Assembly: GCF_004770615.1 (NCBI RefSeq)
Contig: NZ_RQER01000011.1
Location: forward strand, 186,001-250,000
Direction: 5' to 3'
DNA from: Leptospira langatensis
GTDB taxonomy: Bacteria; Spirochaetota; Leptospiria; Leptospirales; Leptospiraceae
DNA: 64,000 nt
Shown piece by piece: positions 44,900 through 53,888 of this stretch. The first letter of the stretch is position 1, and every line of letters begins with the position of its first letter. A program made the position numbers and the translations under genes. The notes below the pieces were generated by a model that searched no databases, was not told the DNA's origin, and saw only the letters and a list, made by a program, of their open reading frames with translations.

Positions 44900-45262
44900 A
44901 TGGCCAACGTAAAGATACTAGCAGTGGATGATTCCGCGACAATGAGAAGTCTAGTACAGCAGACTTTAGGGATCGGAGGATATGAAGTTGTGCTCGCTTC
45001 GGATGGTAAAGATGGGATCGAAAAATTCGGTGCATCCCCTTTTGACCTAGTAATCACGGATATCAATATGCCTGTGATGGATGGAATTGCATTTATCCGC
45101 GAGGTGCGAAAAAGGAATACTGACGTGCCGATCCTTACGCTCACGACAGAATCTGAAGACAATATGAAGCAAAAGGGTGCGGAAGCCGGTGCAAACGGAT
45201 GGATTGTTAAACCCTTTCGACCGGCACAATTCTTGGATATCATAAAGCAAGTACTCCAATGA
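44900..45262 (+). CDS. cheY: Chemotaxis response regulator CheY
   Basis: The protein is a single receiver of 120 residues: ILAVDDSATMRSLVQQTL acidic pocket, phosphorylated Asp54 in DLVITDINMPVMDG, switch Thr in ILTLTTES, and Lys in GWIVKPFRPAQF. No output domain is present, so it acts by binding the flagellar switch or a downstream partner. It is chromosomally closest to cheR. Its stop overlaps the next gene (45259) by four bases, which couples it to the kinase-like protein that follows. Confidence 0.95.
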   Translation: MANVKILAVDDSATMRSLVQQTLGIGGYEVVLASDGKDGIEKFGASPFDLVITDINMPVMDGIAFIREVRKRNTDVPILTLTTESEDNMKQKGAEAGANGWIVKPFRPAQFLDIIKQVLQ

Positions 45263-46557
45263 GTTCGATTCTTTCCGACAAACCGGTATCTGTACTTCCA
45301 GGTTCGATAGAGACTAGAGTCCTATTCGTCTCTCCAGATTCAGTTGCAGGTAGAAAGATATTTTCGGAACTTTCGGAGTACACTCTTATTTTCTCGAACT
45401 CTCCATCAGAAGGGTTGGACGAATGTTTGAATTACTCTCCTCAATGCATCATCTTGAATGTGGACTTTGATTCCACTGATGATCTTTTAAAATTTGTCGC
45501 GGCTTTCCGGAGAGTACGTCCGCAAGCAATCGTCATTCTGTTTTTGCCGAGCGAGTATTTAGAGAAAGAAGCGAAACTAAAGTCCATTATTCCGGATATT
45601 TTCGATCGCTCTCATATGGAAACTATTCTCCGCAAGGAATTACGAGGAAGACTTAGTTCAAGCAGATCGCTTTCCGACTCTAATTCAGAAATTGAAACGG
45701 ATGTCAGCGAAGTTATTTCCGAATTGGAATGGTTAGTTTGGAAAGAAACCTCTAAATCCGCTAAAGGAAATTTTCCCGGAAGGAATATTATAGATAACCT
45801 TACGAATACTCTGGCTCAAGGACTAGGTATCGGACCATTACTTTCTCGCTTGGAGATGGTGGAGATCTTTCTTAAGAAGGGAGTAGACGTTGTTCGAATA
45901 CCTAAGGATCTAATGGCGTCCATTTTAGAGAATAAGAACCGTTTGAGAGAAAGGAATGAAAGTTTAGATAGATTTAAGAATCTCTTCGATCTAAAGGTCG
46001 AAAAAAAAATAATACCGTCATCCGAAATGGGTGAACTTGTTTCAAAGATAGTCTCCGAATTGGGGAAGGTCGCTGCAGAAAAGGGGCAAAATATTCAATA
46101 CGATGTAAAGATTCCCGATGTTACTGCTTTGGCTCACATGAATTTCCTTGAATTCGCATTTCAAGAATTGTTCGCGAATGCTTTAAAGTTCTCACCCGCG
46201 GATAGTACGATTACTTCTTATTTTTTCGTTACCGAGGATCGTTTGGTTTTTCGTGTAATAAACGATATTTTGTCGGTGTCCGAAGGGATAACCGGTATTC
46301 CTGAAGAGTTCGGATTCAGGTTATTCGAACCTTTTTTCAAGTTGAATAATATTTTCGATGAAAGGTTCTATAAATTAGAATTCGGAATGGGAATGGGTCT
46401 AAATCTAATTCAAAGTCTCGCTAAACAAGTAGATTGTAAGGTATTCGTGGCTGAAATTCCCATGGAAGGTCTTGCTCCGGATCAAAAGAAAATCTATTCC
46501 GAACTGCGGTTCTTGCTTTCGACGGAAAGCGCTGGGCAAGTCTCGGATTCGGTGTGA
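45259..46557 (+). CDS. Pseudo-receiver plus degenerate histidine-kinase-like protein
   Basis: The 432-residue protein opens with a receiver-like fold (TRVLFVSPDSVAGRKIFSEL) in which the phosphorylation site reads IILNVDFDS: Asn67 stands where Asp is expected, so it probably cannot be phosphorylated there. The DHp-like segment IDNLTNTLAQGLGIGPLL has Asn at the His column. The ATPase part has FQELFANALKFSPADS and FGMGMGLNLIQSL, but FRVINDILS in place of DxGxG. It resembles the proteins at 36829 and 46554. It is the seventh gene of the che operon and overlaps cheY by four bases, so a chemotaxis-linked role is likely but unproven. Confidence 0.72.
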   Translation: MSSILSDKPVSVLPGSIETRVLFVSPDSVAGRKIFSELSEYTLIFSNSPSEGLDECLNYSPQCIILNVDFDSTDDLLKFVAAFRRVRPQAIVILFLPSEYLEKEAKLKSIIPDIFDRSHMETILRKELRGRLSSSRSLSDSNSEIETDVSEVISELEWLVWKETSKSAKGNFPGRNIIDNLTNTLAQGLGIGPLLSRLEMVEIFLKKGVDVVRIPKDLMASILENKNRLRERNESLDRFKNLFDLKVEKKIIPSSEMGELVSKIVSELGKVAAEKGQNIQYDVKIPDVTALAHMNFLEFAFQELFANALKFSPADSTITSYFFVTEDRLVFRVINDILSVSEGITGIPEEFGFRLFEPFFKLNNIFDERFYKLEFGMGMGLNLIQSLAKQVDCKVFVAEIPMEGLAPDQKKIYSELRFLLSTESAGQVSDSV

Positions 46558-48665
46558 CGATGAGCGGGAATGCTACGAATCGGACAGGAAGAGTATTTTA
46601 TCGAATACTAATATTTAACGAGGAGGTATATGTGAGTAATTTGAGGACGGTTTCCTCAAATTTAACGACCGATTTTATTTCCGCGCCGGCGAGAATTGTA
46701 AGATTTGTTTTGGAAAAATTTCGCTCCTTATTAAAGAATACTCCATTTCAAGCTGCCTTAGTGGATATCTTCCCGCAAGAAATGGATCCAAGGTTCCAGG
46801 CAATTTGGTCGTCAAAGAAGATGTTCCTAATAGAGGATGCTGCGAAAGAGACGAGTTTTCGTTTGGTAGATGATTTATTTATAAATTATGAAAAAGAAGT
46901 AAGCGGAGATATATCCTCCGCTATGCGAATGTACGAAAAAACAGGGATAAGATCGGAAATTATATGTCCTGTTTTATACTCGGAATCCTCTTCAGATAAG
47001 GTGCCGGTAGGATTCATCAGAATAGCGGAAAAATCTTCTTCACTGGATAAAGCGAACGGGAAAGAACTCCTCTCTCTTACAAACAGTATCGTCGATGAAA
47101 TTCATAGCTTAAATAGTTCGCAAATAGATCTCAAATCGAAAGTGGTCGATATTTCCTTTTCCGGAATTCGCCTTCGCATTCAAGATGATACGCTTAACGA
47201 ACTCCCGTTTCAGGGACAGGAGTTCCTTCTCGATCTGAACTTTCAGAAAAATGTCGGCATTGCAGTAAGAGCTTCGTTGAAATGGTGGTCTAGGGATTCC
47301 GACGGATTACTGGAACTTGGATTAGAAATTTTGAGTTTTATTGGAGGGGCTGAACAAAGGAAAAGATTTAAAGAACTGATCGGGGAAATGCTTTTGCATA
47401 ACCGGGAAAATTCGGATCAGAAAGAGAAGGATCCTAATGGAGAAATAGTCAAAGAGCGAATACTGCACTTGGATCAGGACATTGAAACCCTGCTTCGTGT
47501 TAAATCTCTCCTATCTGAAAACGGATTTGACGTACACAGTGTGGCAAAAGTCTCCGAAGCTTTGGATTATAGCGTAAAGAATTCTCCTAGTTTGATCATA
47601 TTGGATGCAAATCTACAAAATGTTAATTCAGAAAAGCTGCTTAGAGGGTTGAGAAGAGTGTCACCGGGAAGCATTTTTATAATTCTTTCCGAAGTTTCTA
47701 AAGTTCACTATTTAAGCTGGATTTGGGCACACTTTGAAAAATCTAAGTTTGATGAAGTGCTTGTGGAAAGCGTTCGAGAGGCCTTAGACTTTTATGACAA
47801 AAGATTAGGCCAGTACAAAGTCGCGAAATCCGATCAAATCGGTCTAAAAGGCGAGATTGAATGGCTCTTATGGAAAGATTATCATCGAAATACGGAGCAA
47901 CTCTCTTTCGGAAAAAATGTATTAAACAATATTACGCATAGTATGTCCCAAGGATTGGGATTAGGTTCGATGCTGATCCAGATAGATTTGGCCGAATATA
48001 TGATGAAAGAGGATGGAGCCGATTACGTAGTCCCTAACGATATTATGAATTCCATCCTCGAGAGCAAAGGGATCTTAAAGGATTGGATAGATAAGTTGGA
48101 TCGCATTAGGCAATTGTTTCATCTCGATGTGAAGCCTGAAAGAATTTCTGCAAACGACATTATGGAGAGAATAGCCGTTCAGGTTAAGAAATTAACAAAA
48201 ATCGCATTAATAAAAAATAATCGAATCGCATTCACTAATCGGAACTTTTTCCGAGACGTTTCTGCCAGCAAAGAGGTTGTTGATTTTGTAATTCATGAAT
48301 TGCTAGTAAACGCTTTGAAATTTTCTCCAAAGAATACCAAAATCCACGTACTAGTCCATAATTTTAGCAGCTTTCTTTGTATCGATATACTGAACGAGAT
48401 GGAGGTATTCGGAAATCATAGCGAAATTGCGGAGCAGCAATTTTCTCTAGAATTGTTTTCACGTAGAAGTCATAATTACGATGAAAGATTTTTCTCCTTC
48501 GATTTTGGTTTGGGGATCGGGCTTAATTTGGCAAATCACTTGGCCGAAAAAACAGGAGCGAAATTGGCGGTGAGGGAAGTAGTAGACCACTCTAAAGAGA
48601 TTAAGGTTAAGAAGGTCTCCGCTCAAATACTCCTTCCCCTTATGACGGAAGCCGCTACGGCTTGA
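46554..48665 (+). CDS. DUF1577/PilZ-like, receiver and histidine-kinase-like fusion protein
   Basis: The 703-residue protein has three parts. Residues 1-290 look like the 35207 protein, with the PilZ-type VVDISFSGIRLRI (DxSxxG) and IAVRASLKWWSRDSDGLLELGLEI. Residues 300-420 are a receiver (ILHLDQDIETLLRVKSL; Asp351 in LIILDANLQNVN). The last part has LNNITHSMSQGLGLGSMLIQID, where His occupies the DHp position, then an ATPase-like domain (VIHELLVNALKFSPKN, FGLGIGLNLANHL) with ILNEMEVF replacing DxGxG. The GTG at 46554 overlaps the previous stop; ATG 46560 is possible. It may connect c-di-GMP to chemotaxis, which is inference. Confidence 0.72.
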   Translation: MTMSGNATNRTGRVFYRILIFNEEVYVSNLRTVSSNLTTDFISAPARIVRFVLEKFRSLLKNTPFQAALVDIFPQEMDPRFQAIWSSKKMFLIEDAAKETSFRLVDDLFINYEKEVSGDISSAMRMYEKTGIRSEIICPVLYSESSSDKVPVGFIRIAEKSSSLDKANGKELLSLTNSIVDEIHSLNSSQIDLKSKVVDISFSGIRLRIQDDTLNELPFQGQEFLLDLNFQKNVGIAVRASLKWWSRDSDGLLELGLEILSFIGGAEQRKRFKELIGEMLLHNRENSDQKEKDPNGEIVKERILHLDQDIETLLRVKSLLSENGFDVHSVAKVSEALDYSVKNSPSLIILDANLQNVNSEKLLRGLRRVSPGSIFIILSEVSKVHYLSWIWAHFEKSKFDEVLVESVREALDFYDKRLGQYKVAKSDQIGLKGEIEWLLWKDYHRNTEQLSFGKNVLNNITHSMSQGLGLGSMLIQIDLAEYMMKEDGADYVVPNDIMNSILESKGILKDWIDKLDRIRQLFHLDVKPERISANDIMERIAVQVKKLTKIALIKNNRIAFTNRNFFRDVSASKEVVDFVIHELLVNALKFSPKNTKIHVLVHNFSSFLCIDILNEMEVFGNHSEIAEQQFSLELFSRRSHNYDERFFSFDFGLGIGLNLANHLAEKTGAKLAVREVVDHSKEIKVKKVSAQILLPLMTEAATA

Positions 48666-48745
48666 CAATCTCCCTTTGCTGCATGAGAGATGGGAGGAGT
48701 TTCGCTTCTATGACTGTTGCGTTTTATATCTTGTTCATTGAGGAT

Positions 48746-50830
48746 TCAAATCTTCAAACGGTTTGGTTTGATCTTCAGGATTTCCGAACCAGGAAGAGGC
48801 TTTCCTAATAGATATCCCTGCATAAACTCGCAATCGATTTCTCTTAGAGCTCTATACGCTTTTTTCGATTCTAGTCCTTCGGCAATGACCGGAATATCCA
48901 AGCATTTTCCGAGTTGCAGGATTGTCTTTACTATGGTTGTCGCCTTGAGATCAATTCCATACTGCGAAATGAAGGACTGATCGATTTTTAAAGCATCGAT
49001 CGGAAAGTTTAATAGATAATTCAAAGAGCTATAGCCGGTCCCAAAATCATCCATATAGATTTGAATTCCGAGTTCCTGCAGCTCTTGCATTATTTTTACA
49101 CTTTCGGGAAGGCTATTGAAATCCAAACCTTCCGTTATTTCGATGCGAATCAATTTTGAAGACACACCATACTCTTTGCAGTATTTTCTAATTAGTCCGG
49201 CGAGGTCCTGTCGAAAGAATTGAATGGGCGAAACGTTGATACTGATCGGTATCATTATTCCTCGGTCCTGCATTCGTTGCAGTTGTTGGCAGGTTAGCCT
49301 GAATACCAAATCACCTATATCGAGGATCAGTCCCGATTTTTCAGCAATGGAAATGAATTCTGCAGGAGAAACCATTCCGTATTTCTGATGGTGCCAACGT
49401 ATTAAGGACTCGAAACAGATTATCTGTTTATGCTTCCAGGAATAGATAGGTTGGAAATATAATGTTAAACTTTCATTATGAATGGCGTTTCGTAGATCGG
49501 TTTCCAAATTGAATGCCGACTTCATATTTACGTACATCTGGGGGATGAATATATCGAATCCATTTCCTCCTCTCGCCTTGACACTATAGAGTGCGATATC
49601 GGCGTCCCTTAGTATTTCACTCGAATTCTCGTACAATTCGTTTTTAATTGCGATCCCGATGCTTATTGTAATGTTCACTCGATGCCCGTCGGATAAGAGA
49701 ATTGGCTCTTGCAGCTTAGCTTTCATATCTTCTACGAGGGATGTCACTGATTCGATAGACTGAAAGTCCGTGACCAAGAATGCGAATTCGTCTCCACCCA
49801 ATCTGCCAAAGAAAACATTCGAGTTATCTATGAACGTCTGTTTCAACCTCTTGCCTATGGACGAGATTACTTCGTTCCCCATTAGGTGGCCTAGGGTGTC
49901 GTTGATATATTTGAACCTATCTATATCGATGAATATGACGGCTAAGCGGGGACCCTTATAAGAAGGGCGATCGTAGAACGCTTCTTCTAATTTGATCTTG
50001 AAATATTTTCTGTTTGGGATCTGGCAAAGATCATCGTGCAACGCATGGAACTTGTATTTCCTTAATTTTAATACGGTAGTCGTTACATCTCGCCCTATTC
50101 CGGATACTTTGGAACGACCGTCCTTCAATGAGATCAATAAAGTTTGGAAATGGAAGTCCAAATAACCTCCGTTTTTTGTTTTGATCCTGACGGATTGCTC
50201 GGTTGAGCTGGAGCCGTATCTCACTTCTTCTTTAAATCGACCGAATATAAGAGACTGATCTTTCGGATGAATGAGGGAATAGAATTTCTTCCCGATCCAA
50301 TCATCGACCTCCCAACCGGTTACTTTTCGAAAGGCAGGATTCAGATATCGAATCCTGCCATCGGATGAAAGCTCATAGATAATATCATTCGTTCTTTCGA
50401 TCAGATCGGAATAGACGGAACTAGGATCGTTCGCTGTCTGGGCATAATGATCCACCACAGCATTTCCAATAAATATAATATATCCGTTATCCAATCTACT
50501 GATTCTAAAATCTATTTGGATCGAGGTATCTTCTTTCGTAAAGAATTCGTATCTAATTTGATTGTTGCCGTCCCCGTCTTCGGAAAGTAGGGAATATTTA
50601 ATCGAGCTAACAGCTTCCTCAGAGAAATAAAATGTCCAAACCGTTTCTTCTTGTGGGGAGCTTATAGCAAGGCTATCGGTGAGTCGGTTGAAGTTTTCGT
50701 TCGCGTATATGATCGTATCGATATTCGAGGCCAGAAAAATGATTTCGTTCGAATTGTCCGCTACGTAGCGAAGCATCGGTAAACAAACTCCGCTTTCGGA
50801 ATTTGAATCTGTAGCCTGAAAGTAATTCAT
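48746..50830 (-). CDS. PAS-GGDEF-EAL c-di-GMP turnover protein
   Basis: The 694-residue cytoplasmic protein has two PAS-like sensor domains (residues about 15-125 and 140-250; IIYELSSDGRIRYLNPAFRKVTGWEVDDWIGK). A GGDEF domain follows with RLGGDEFAFLV, the active-site sequence intact. The EAL domain reads CFESLIRWHH (ExLxR), INVSPIQFF, IEITEGLD, DDFGTGYSSLNYLL, KIDQSFI and VIAEGLES, so the catalytic residues are kept and phosphodiesterase activity is likely. No membrane helix is seen. It may make, degrade or switch between both. It converges with the che operon; its own promoter lies in the 355-bp gap upstream. Confidence 0.93.
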   Translation of the reverse strand: MNYFQATDSNSESGVCLPMLRYVADNSNEIIFLASNIDTIIYANENFNRLTDSLAISSPQEETVWTFYFSEEAVSSIKYSLLSEDGDGNNQIRYEFFTKEDTSIQIDFRISRLDNGYIIFIGNAVVDHYAQTANDPSSVYSDLIERTNDIIYELSSDGRIRYLNPAFRKVTGWEVDDWIGKKFYSLIHPKDQSLIFGRFKEEVRYGSSSTEQSVRIKTKNGGYLDFHFQTLLISLKDGRSKVSGIGRDVTTTVLKLRKYKFHALHDDLCQIPNRKYFKIKLEEAFYDRPSYKGPRLAVIFIDIDRFKYINDTLGHLMGNEVISSIGKRLKQTFIDNSNVFFGRLGGDEFAFLVTDFQSIESVTSLVEDMKAKLQEPILLSDGHRVNITISIGIAIKNELYENSSEILRDADIALYSVKARGGNGFDIFIPQMYVNMKSAFNLETDLRNAIHNESLTLYFQPIYSWKHKQIICFESLIRWHHQKYGMVSPAEFISIAEKSGLILDIGDLVFRLTCQQLQRMQDRGIMIPISINVSPIQFFRQDLAGLIRKYCKEYGVSSKLIRIEITEGLDFNSLPESVKIMQELQELGIQIYMDDFGTGYSSLNYLLNFPIDALKIDQSFISQYGIDLKATTIVKTILQLGKCLDIPVIAEGLESKKAYRALREIDCEFMQGYLLGKPLPGSEILKIKPNRLKI

Positions 50831-51185
50831 ATTACTAAATTTAACTCCCTATTCCTTGCGGTTTCTAAATGAAATAAGTAAGAAATTTATTCAGATACTT
50901 CTCGTCTCGATAAGCGTCTGGCATTTCGTCATTATTTGTTAAAAGGAAGGATTCTTGAGCCTCTTAGAAATGATCTAACGATACATTTTAAGGAATTAAC
51001 GCTCGGTCCCTCGCTGAACTTTCGTTGCAAGTTATAACAGTGTTTAAATAGAGGAGCCCTTCAGATCATAAAAAAAATCGTTCAAATTATAAATTGGAAT
51101 AAGTGGGACCTATCATATATAATTTCGATGAAAACTTTGTCAGAACTATGAGTTTGTTTCCATGTGCATTATCTTACTTTTGATA
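50831..51185. other. Intergenic region between the GGDEF-EAL and outer-membrane protein genes
   Basis: This 355-bp gap must hold the promoter of the GGDEF-EAL gene (minus strand) and the 3' end of the outer-membrane protein transcript. I see no gene, tRNA or strong hairpin. The only notable element is the palindrome at its right end (51177-51192). Confidence 0.5.
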
Positions 51186-51192
51186 TCAAAAG
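51177..51192. repeat. 16-bp perfect palindrome at the stop of the outer-membrane protein gene
   Basis: CTTTTGATATCAAAAG is its own reverse complement and spans the stop codon of the minus-strand gene. It may serve as the end of the transcript, or be a chance palindrome in A+T-rich sequence. Confidence 0.3.
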
Positions 51193-52475
51193 ATCTCTTC
51201 TGGCCCGAAGTTGATCGCTTTAGATAATCCGATCTGAACAGAGGTTGCCTTCGTACTGGATCCGATCTGGCTTGCGTAATAATTTTGAGATATACTGTCT
51301 ATCAGGGCTTGCTGTGGACTCGGAGCCGTCGTTACTTGATAGGTTACAAAATCACCTTTCTGGAATTCGTATCGCCATCTGTAAGTTTCGATCCCAATCC
51401 AAAATCCCAATCCCATTTTCCAAAAATACGTTACTCTGAAAGATGCGTTGTACCCTTTTGCCTTCCAATCGATGATATCTGTCGAAGGAAGTTCCGTTAA
51501 CGTAAACGGAGGGGTTACTGGAGAATAGATAAAATCTTGGCGGATGGATTGACTCCCTTTCAGGGTAATGGATTCGATCTCTGTTTTGATCTCCCATTTC
51601 GATCCGAAATGATAAGCGAAGCCGAGTCCGATCGACATTCCCTTTAGGTTTTCCAACGCATGGAATGTGGAATTCCCTGCTAAATTCCCAACTTGAAGAA
51701 GTGCTGAATGATCGTCTTTCGTTTTGTTCCAAATTTGCAGGTATCCGAGTGTAGGATAGAATTCGTAATTCGGTTTTGCAAGGAATGAATAGGAGATTTT
51801 TGCGGTAGCTCCTCTGAGTTCTTCCGGATAACTTCCTGAAATAATAGCCGGGTTGGCTGTTCCTACACCAACGTTTTGAGAGCTTGTAGTCGAACGGATC
51901 GAAAACCCTCCTGCCTCCACATTGAATCTTTTGTACTTATAGGCCGCACCTCCGGAGGTTGCATCTTTAGATGTTCTGTTTGGGCCGCTCGCGAGAACAA
52001 AAGGAATGTCTGTTGCTATGATATTTTTTATACTCTGGACTTTATAGAAGAAGCCAACTGTATGAGAGGAAAGATTACCGCTTCCTCCTCCGACATAGAA
52101 TTCCAGAAAATGTCTCTGTAAAGGATCTCTAACTATTCTTGTAGGTAATTTGGGACCTGTGTTTGGAGGATTGTTGCCTTCCGTTGCGACTGAATTAACG
52201 GGGGCTTGTTCTTTGCGGGGTTCTTCTGTTTGCTCGACTAAAACTTTAGGTTTCTGAGGATCCGATTTGCCAAATGAGATTTTAAGGATCGCTTTTTTCT
52301 GGATCCGCAATACTTCGTGATTCGGTAACTCCAAGTCGACATACGTCGCCGTCTGGTTGATTATTTCTCCATCCAAAACTTTACCGTCTCGCAGATAGAC
52401 TGTTTTGGCTTCAAGATCCAGGAAGGACGAGGAAGATAAGGTGAATAAGAAAATTAGAATGGAGCGTGTTTTCAT
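51186..52475 (-). CDS. Outer-membrane beta-barrel protein with Leptospira-type N-terminal domain
   Basis: The 429-residue protein has a signal peptide (RSILIFLFTLSSSSFLDLEA). A domain of about 50 residues follows (KTVYLRDGKVLDGEIINQTATYVDLELPNHEVLRIQKKAILKISFG), a small beta fold seen in Leptospira outer-membrane proteins. After a Pro-rich linker, residues 120-429 alternate aromatic and hydrophobic residues like a transmembrane barrel (FLEFYVGGGSG, GMSIGLGFAYHFGSKWEIKTEIESI, ASFRVTYFWKMGLGFWIGIETYRW). The ligand is unknown. It overlaps the AraC gene upstream by four bases, so that regulator probably controls it. Confidence 0.82.
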   Translation of the reverse strand: MKTRSILIFLFTLSSSSFLDLEAKTVYLRDGKVLDGEIINQTATYVDLELPNHEVLRIQKKAILKISFGKSDPQKPKVLVEQTEEPRKEQAPVNSVATEGNNPPNTGPKLPTRIVRDPLQRHFLEFYVGGGSGNLSSHTVGFFYKVQSIKNIIATDIPFVLASGPNRTSKDATSGGAAYKYKRFNVEAGGFSIRSTTSSQNVGVGTANPAIISGSYPEELRGATAKISYSFLAKPNYEFYPTLGYLQIWNKTKDDHSALLQVGNLAGNSTFHALENLKGMSIGLGFAYHFGSKWEIKTEIESITLKGSQSIRQDFIYSPVTPPFTLTELPSTDIIDWKAKGYNASFRVTYFWKMGLGFWIGIETYRWRYEFQKGDFVTYQVTTAPSPQQALIDSISQNYYASQIGSSTKATSVQIGLSKAINFGPEEIF

Positions 52476-53680
52476 TGTGAGTTACTTTCCAACTTTTCTG
52501 TTTTGTTTTCTTTCGTGGTATTCTTCGCTTTGTTTTCGATGGGGGCTCCATGTTTCCAAATCTCCTTCTTCAGCTTCTTTGGAGAAAGCCCCGTGAATCG
52601 AATGCAAGCTCGGCGAAAAGAGGAATCCGAGTTGAACCCGCATTCAAGGCCGATATCGATCAGATTTTTATTAGCGTTTTGGAGAATCTTTTGGTAGGCT
52701 TCTTGGATTCTGAGTTTGTTGATAAAATCGGTGTAACTTATTTTCTTATATTTATTTAAATAGTAAGAAACCTGATGGAGAGTGACTCCTACGTAAGCAG
52801 AAAAATCCTGCAGTCTCAACTCTTCGTGCAAAAATACTTTTTCATCAATGAATTTCTGGATCTTATTTTCCATTTGGATCAGATCGATTCCATAGAGAAT
52901 GTTTAGATCCTCCTTCTCGGATGAGGAAGTCTGCAATTCATCCGAATAATGTTGAATTATCTCTCTTGATCCTGCATAGCCGTATATTCCGGAAATTCGG
53001 TGTCCGACAAATTCTTCTTCGATGACTTCGGGAAAATTTACAGCAAGAAAATAGAAATATATTATTAAAAGGCTCGGTATTGAGTCTGCGATTTTTAGTA
53101 GAAGGGGATCCGAATACATCACACCCATTAAATCAAGAATATTGCATATGCTGGCTAATAGCGCGATTGCACAGGCGTTTAAATAAACTCGAGAGAGTCC
53201 GTCCCGAAAGTAAATTACAATGGTTTCTACTAACGTGAAAGTGGAAATGAGTAGGCAGATCTGATCGCAGTAGAGGATTATTTGCAAATTATCCCTTAAA
53301 GCAAAATTCAGTAGTAGCATGATCGCTAATGAATGAGAAAAATTTATTAGAATCGCTTTAGGGTGATTTGGATAACCTAACGATCTGCGGATCAGCACCC
53401 TTAACATTAAACAGGAGAATATTAGAATGCCAAAATATATATTGATATGAACTGTTTCTGGTATTGTATTTTGGTCTCCGATCCTTGCTTCGAACCCTAT
53501 AATCTTTGCAAGGAGTTGGAAAGATCCAACGCTGATGAAGACTGCCGCGTACTGTAAATTCCGCGTCTGTCTTCTTGCTTGGGACAATCTTTCCAATCCT
53601 ATTAACAGACAAATTACGATCCCCGCTAGATGGAAGAAATCGGCAAACTTGTTCAGAAGTTCTGGAATGAAGATCAACAT
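52472..53680 (-). CDS. Seven-transmembrane AraC-type transcriptional regulator
   Basis: The 402-residue protein has seven hydrophobic helices (residues about 15-32, 43-64, 78-97, 110-128, 135-158, 165-187, 195-213), then a cytoplasmic linker and an AraC DNA-binding domain (LRLQDFSAYVGVTLHQVSYYLNKY and LIDIGLECGFNSDSSFRRACIRFTGLSPKKLKKEI). With seven spans, the N-terminus would face the periplasm and the DNA-binding end the cytoplasm. It is thus a one-component membrane sensor-regulator. The last bases overlap the outer-membrane protein gene (ATGA), its likely target. Its promoter lies left of a TTTGCC/GGCAAA repeat and a TetR-type dyad. Confidence 0.88.
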   Translation of the reverse strand: MLIFIPELLNKFADFFHLAGIVICLLIGLERLSQARRQTRNLQYAAVFISVGSFQLLAKIIGFEARIGDQNTIPETVHINIYFGILIFSCLMLRVLIRRSLGYPNHPKAILINFSHSLAIMLLLNFALRDNLQIILYCDQICLLISTFTLVETIVIYFRDGLSRVYLNACAIALLASICNILDLMGVMYSDPLLLKIADSIPSLLIIYFYFLAVNFPEVIEEEFVGHRISGIYGYAGSREIIQHYSDELQTSSSEKEDLNILYGIDLIQMENKIQKFIDEKVFLHEELRLQDFSAYVGVTLHQVSYYLNKYKKISYTDFINKLRIQEAYQKILQNANKNLIDIGLECGFNSDSSFRRACIRFTGLSPKKLKKEIWKHGAPIENKAKNTTKENKTEKLESNSQ

Positions 53681-53766
53681 AATGAAAACCTTCTGGATCC
53701 TTTCTTTCGTTTAATATGGATCTCGGTCGCCTTCAGTGGTGTATTATAAAAATGTAAATTTGTGCC

Positions 53767-53783
53767 TTTGCCAAACCGGCAAA
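53767..53783 (-). promoter_or_regulatory. Inverted repeat upstream of the 7TM-AraC gene
   Basis: TTTGCC and GGCAAA flank AAACC, 87 bp upstream of the AraC-type gene start. The site could be an autoregulatory operator. Binding is unproven. Confidence 0.4.
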
Positions 53784-53866
53784 ATGAAGCAGAATAATTG
53801 TCTATTTTGGTAAATGCTGAATAATGATTAAAGCTGCTGAATGCTCGATCCATGCCCGAATTCTTT

Positions 53867-53888
53867 ACTTACTAATCGATCAGTAAGT
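53867..53888. promoter_or_regulatory. TetR-type dyad, near-copy of the 55590 site
   Basis: ACTTACTAATCGATCAGTAA, extended by GT, forms a 22-bp dyad with only one mismatched pair. It differs from the core of the 34-bp palindrome at 55590 at one position. It lies 187 bp upstream of the 7TM-AraC gene and is probably bound by the TetR protein encoded at 54944. Confidence 0.6.
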
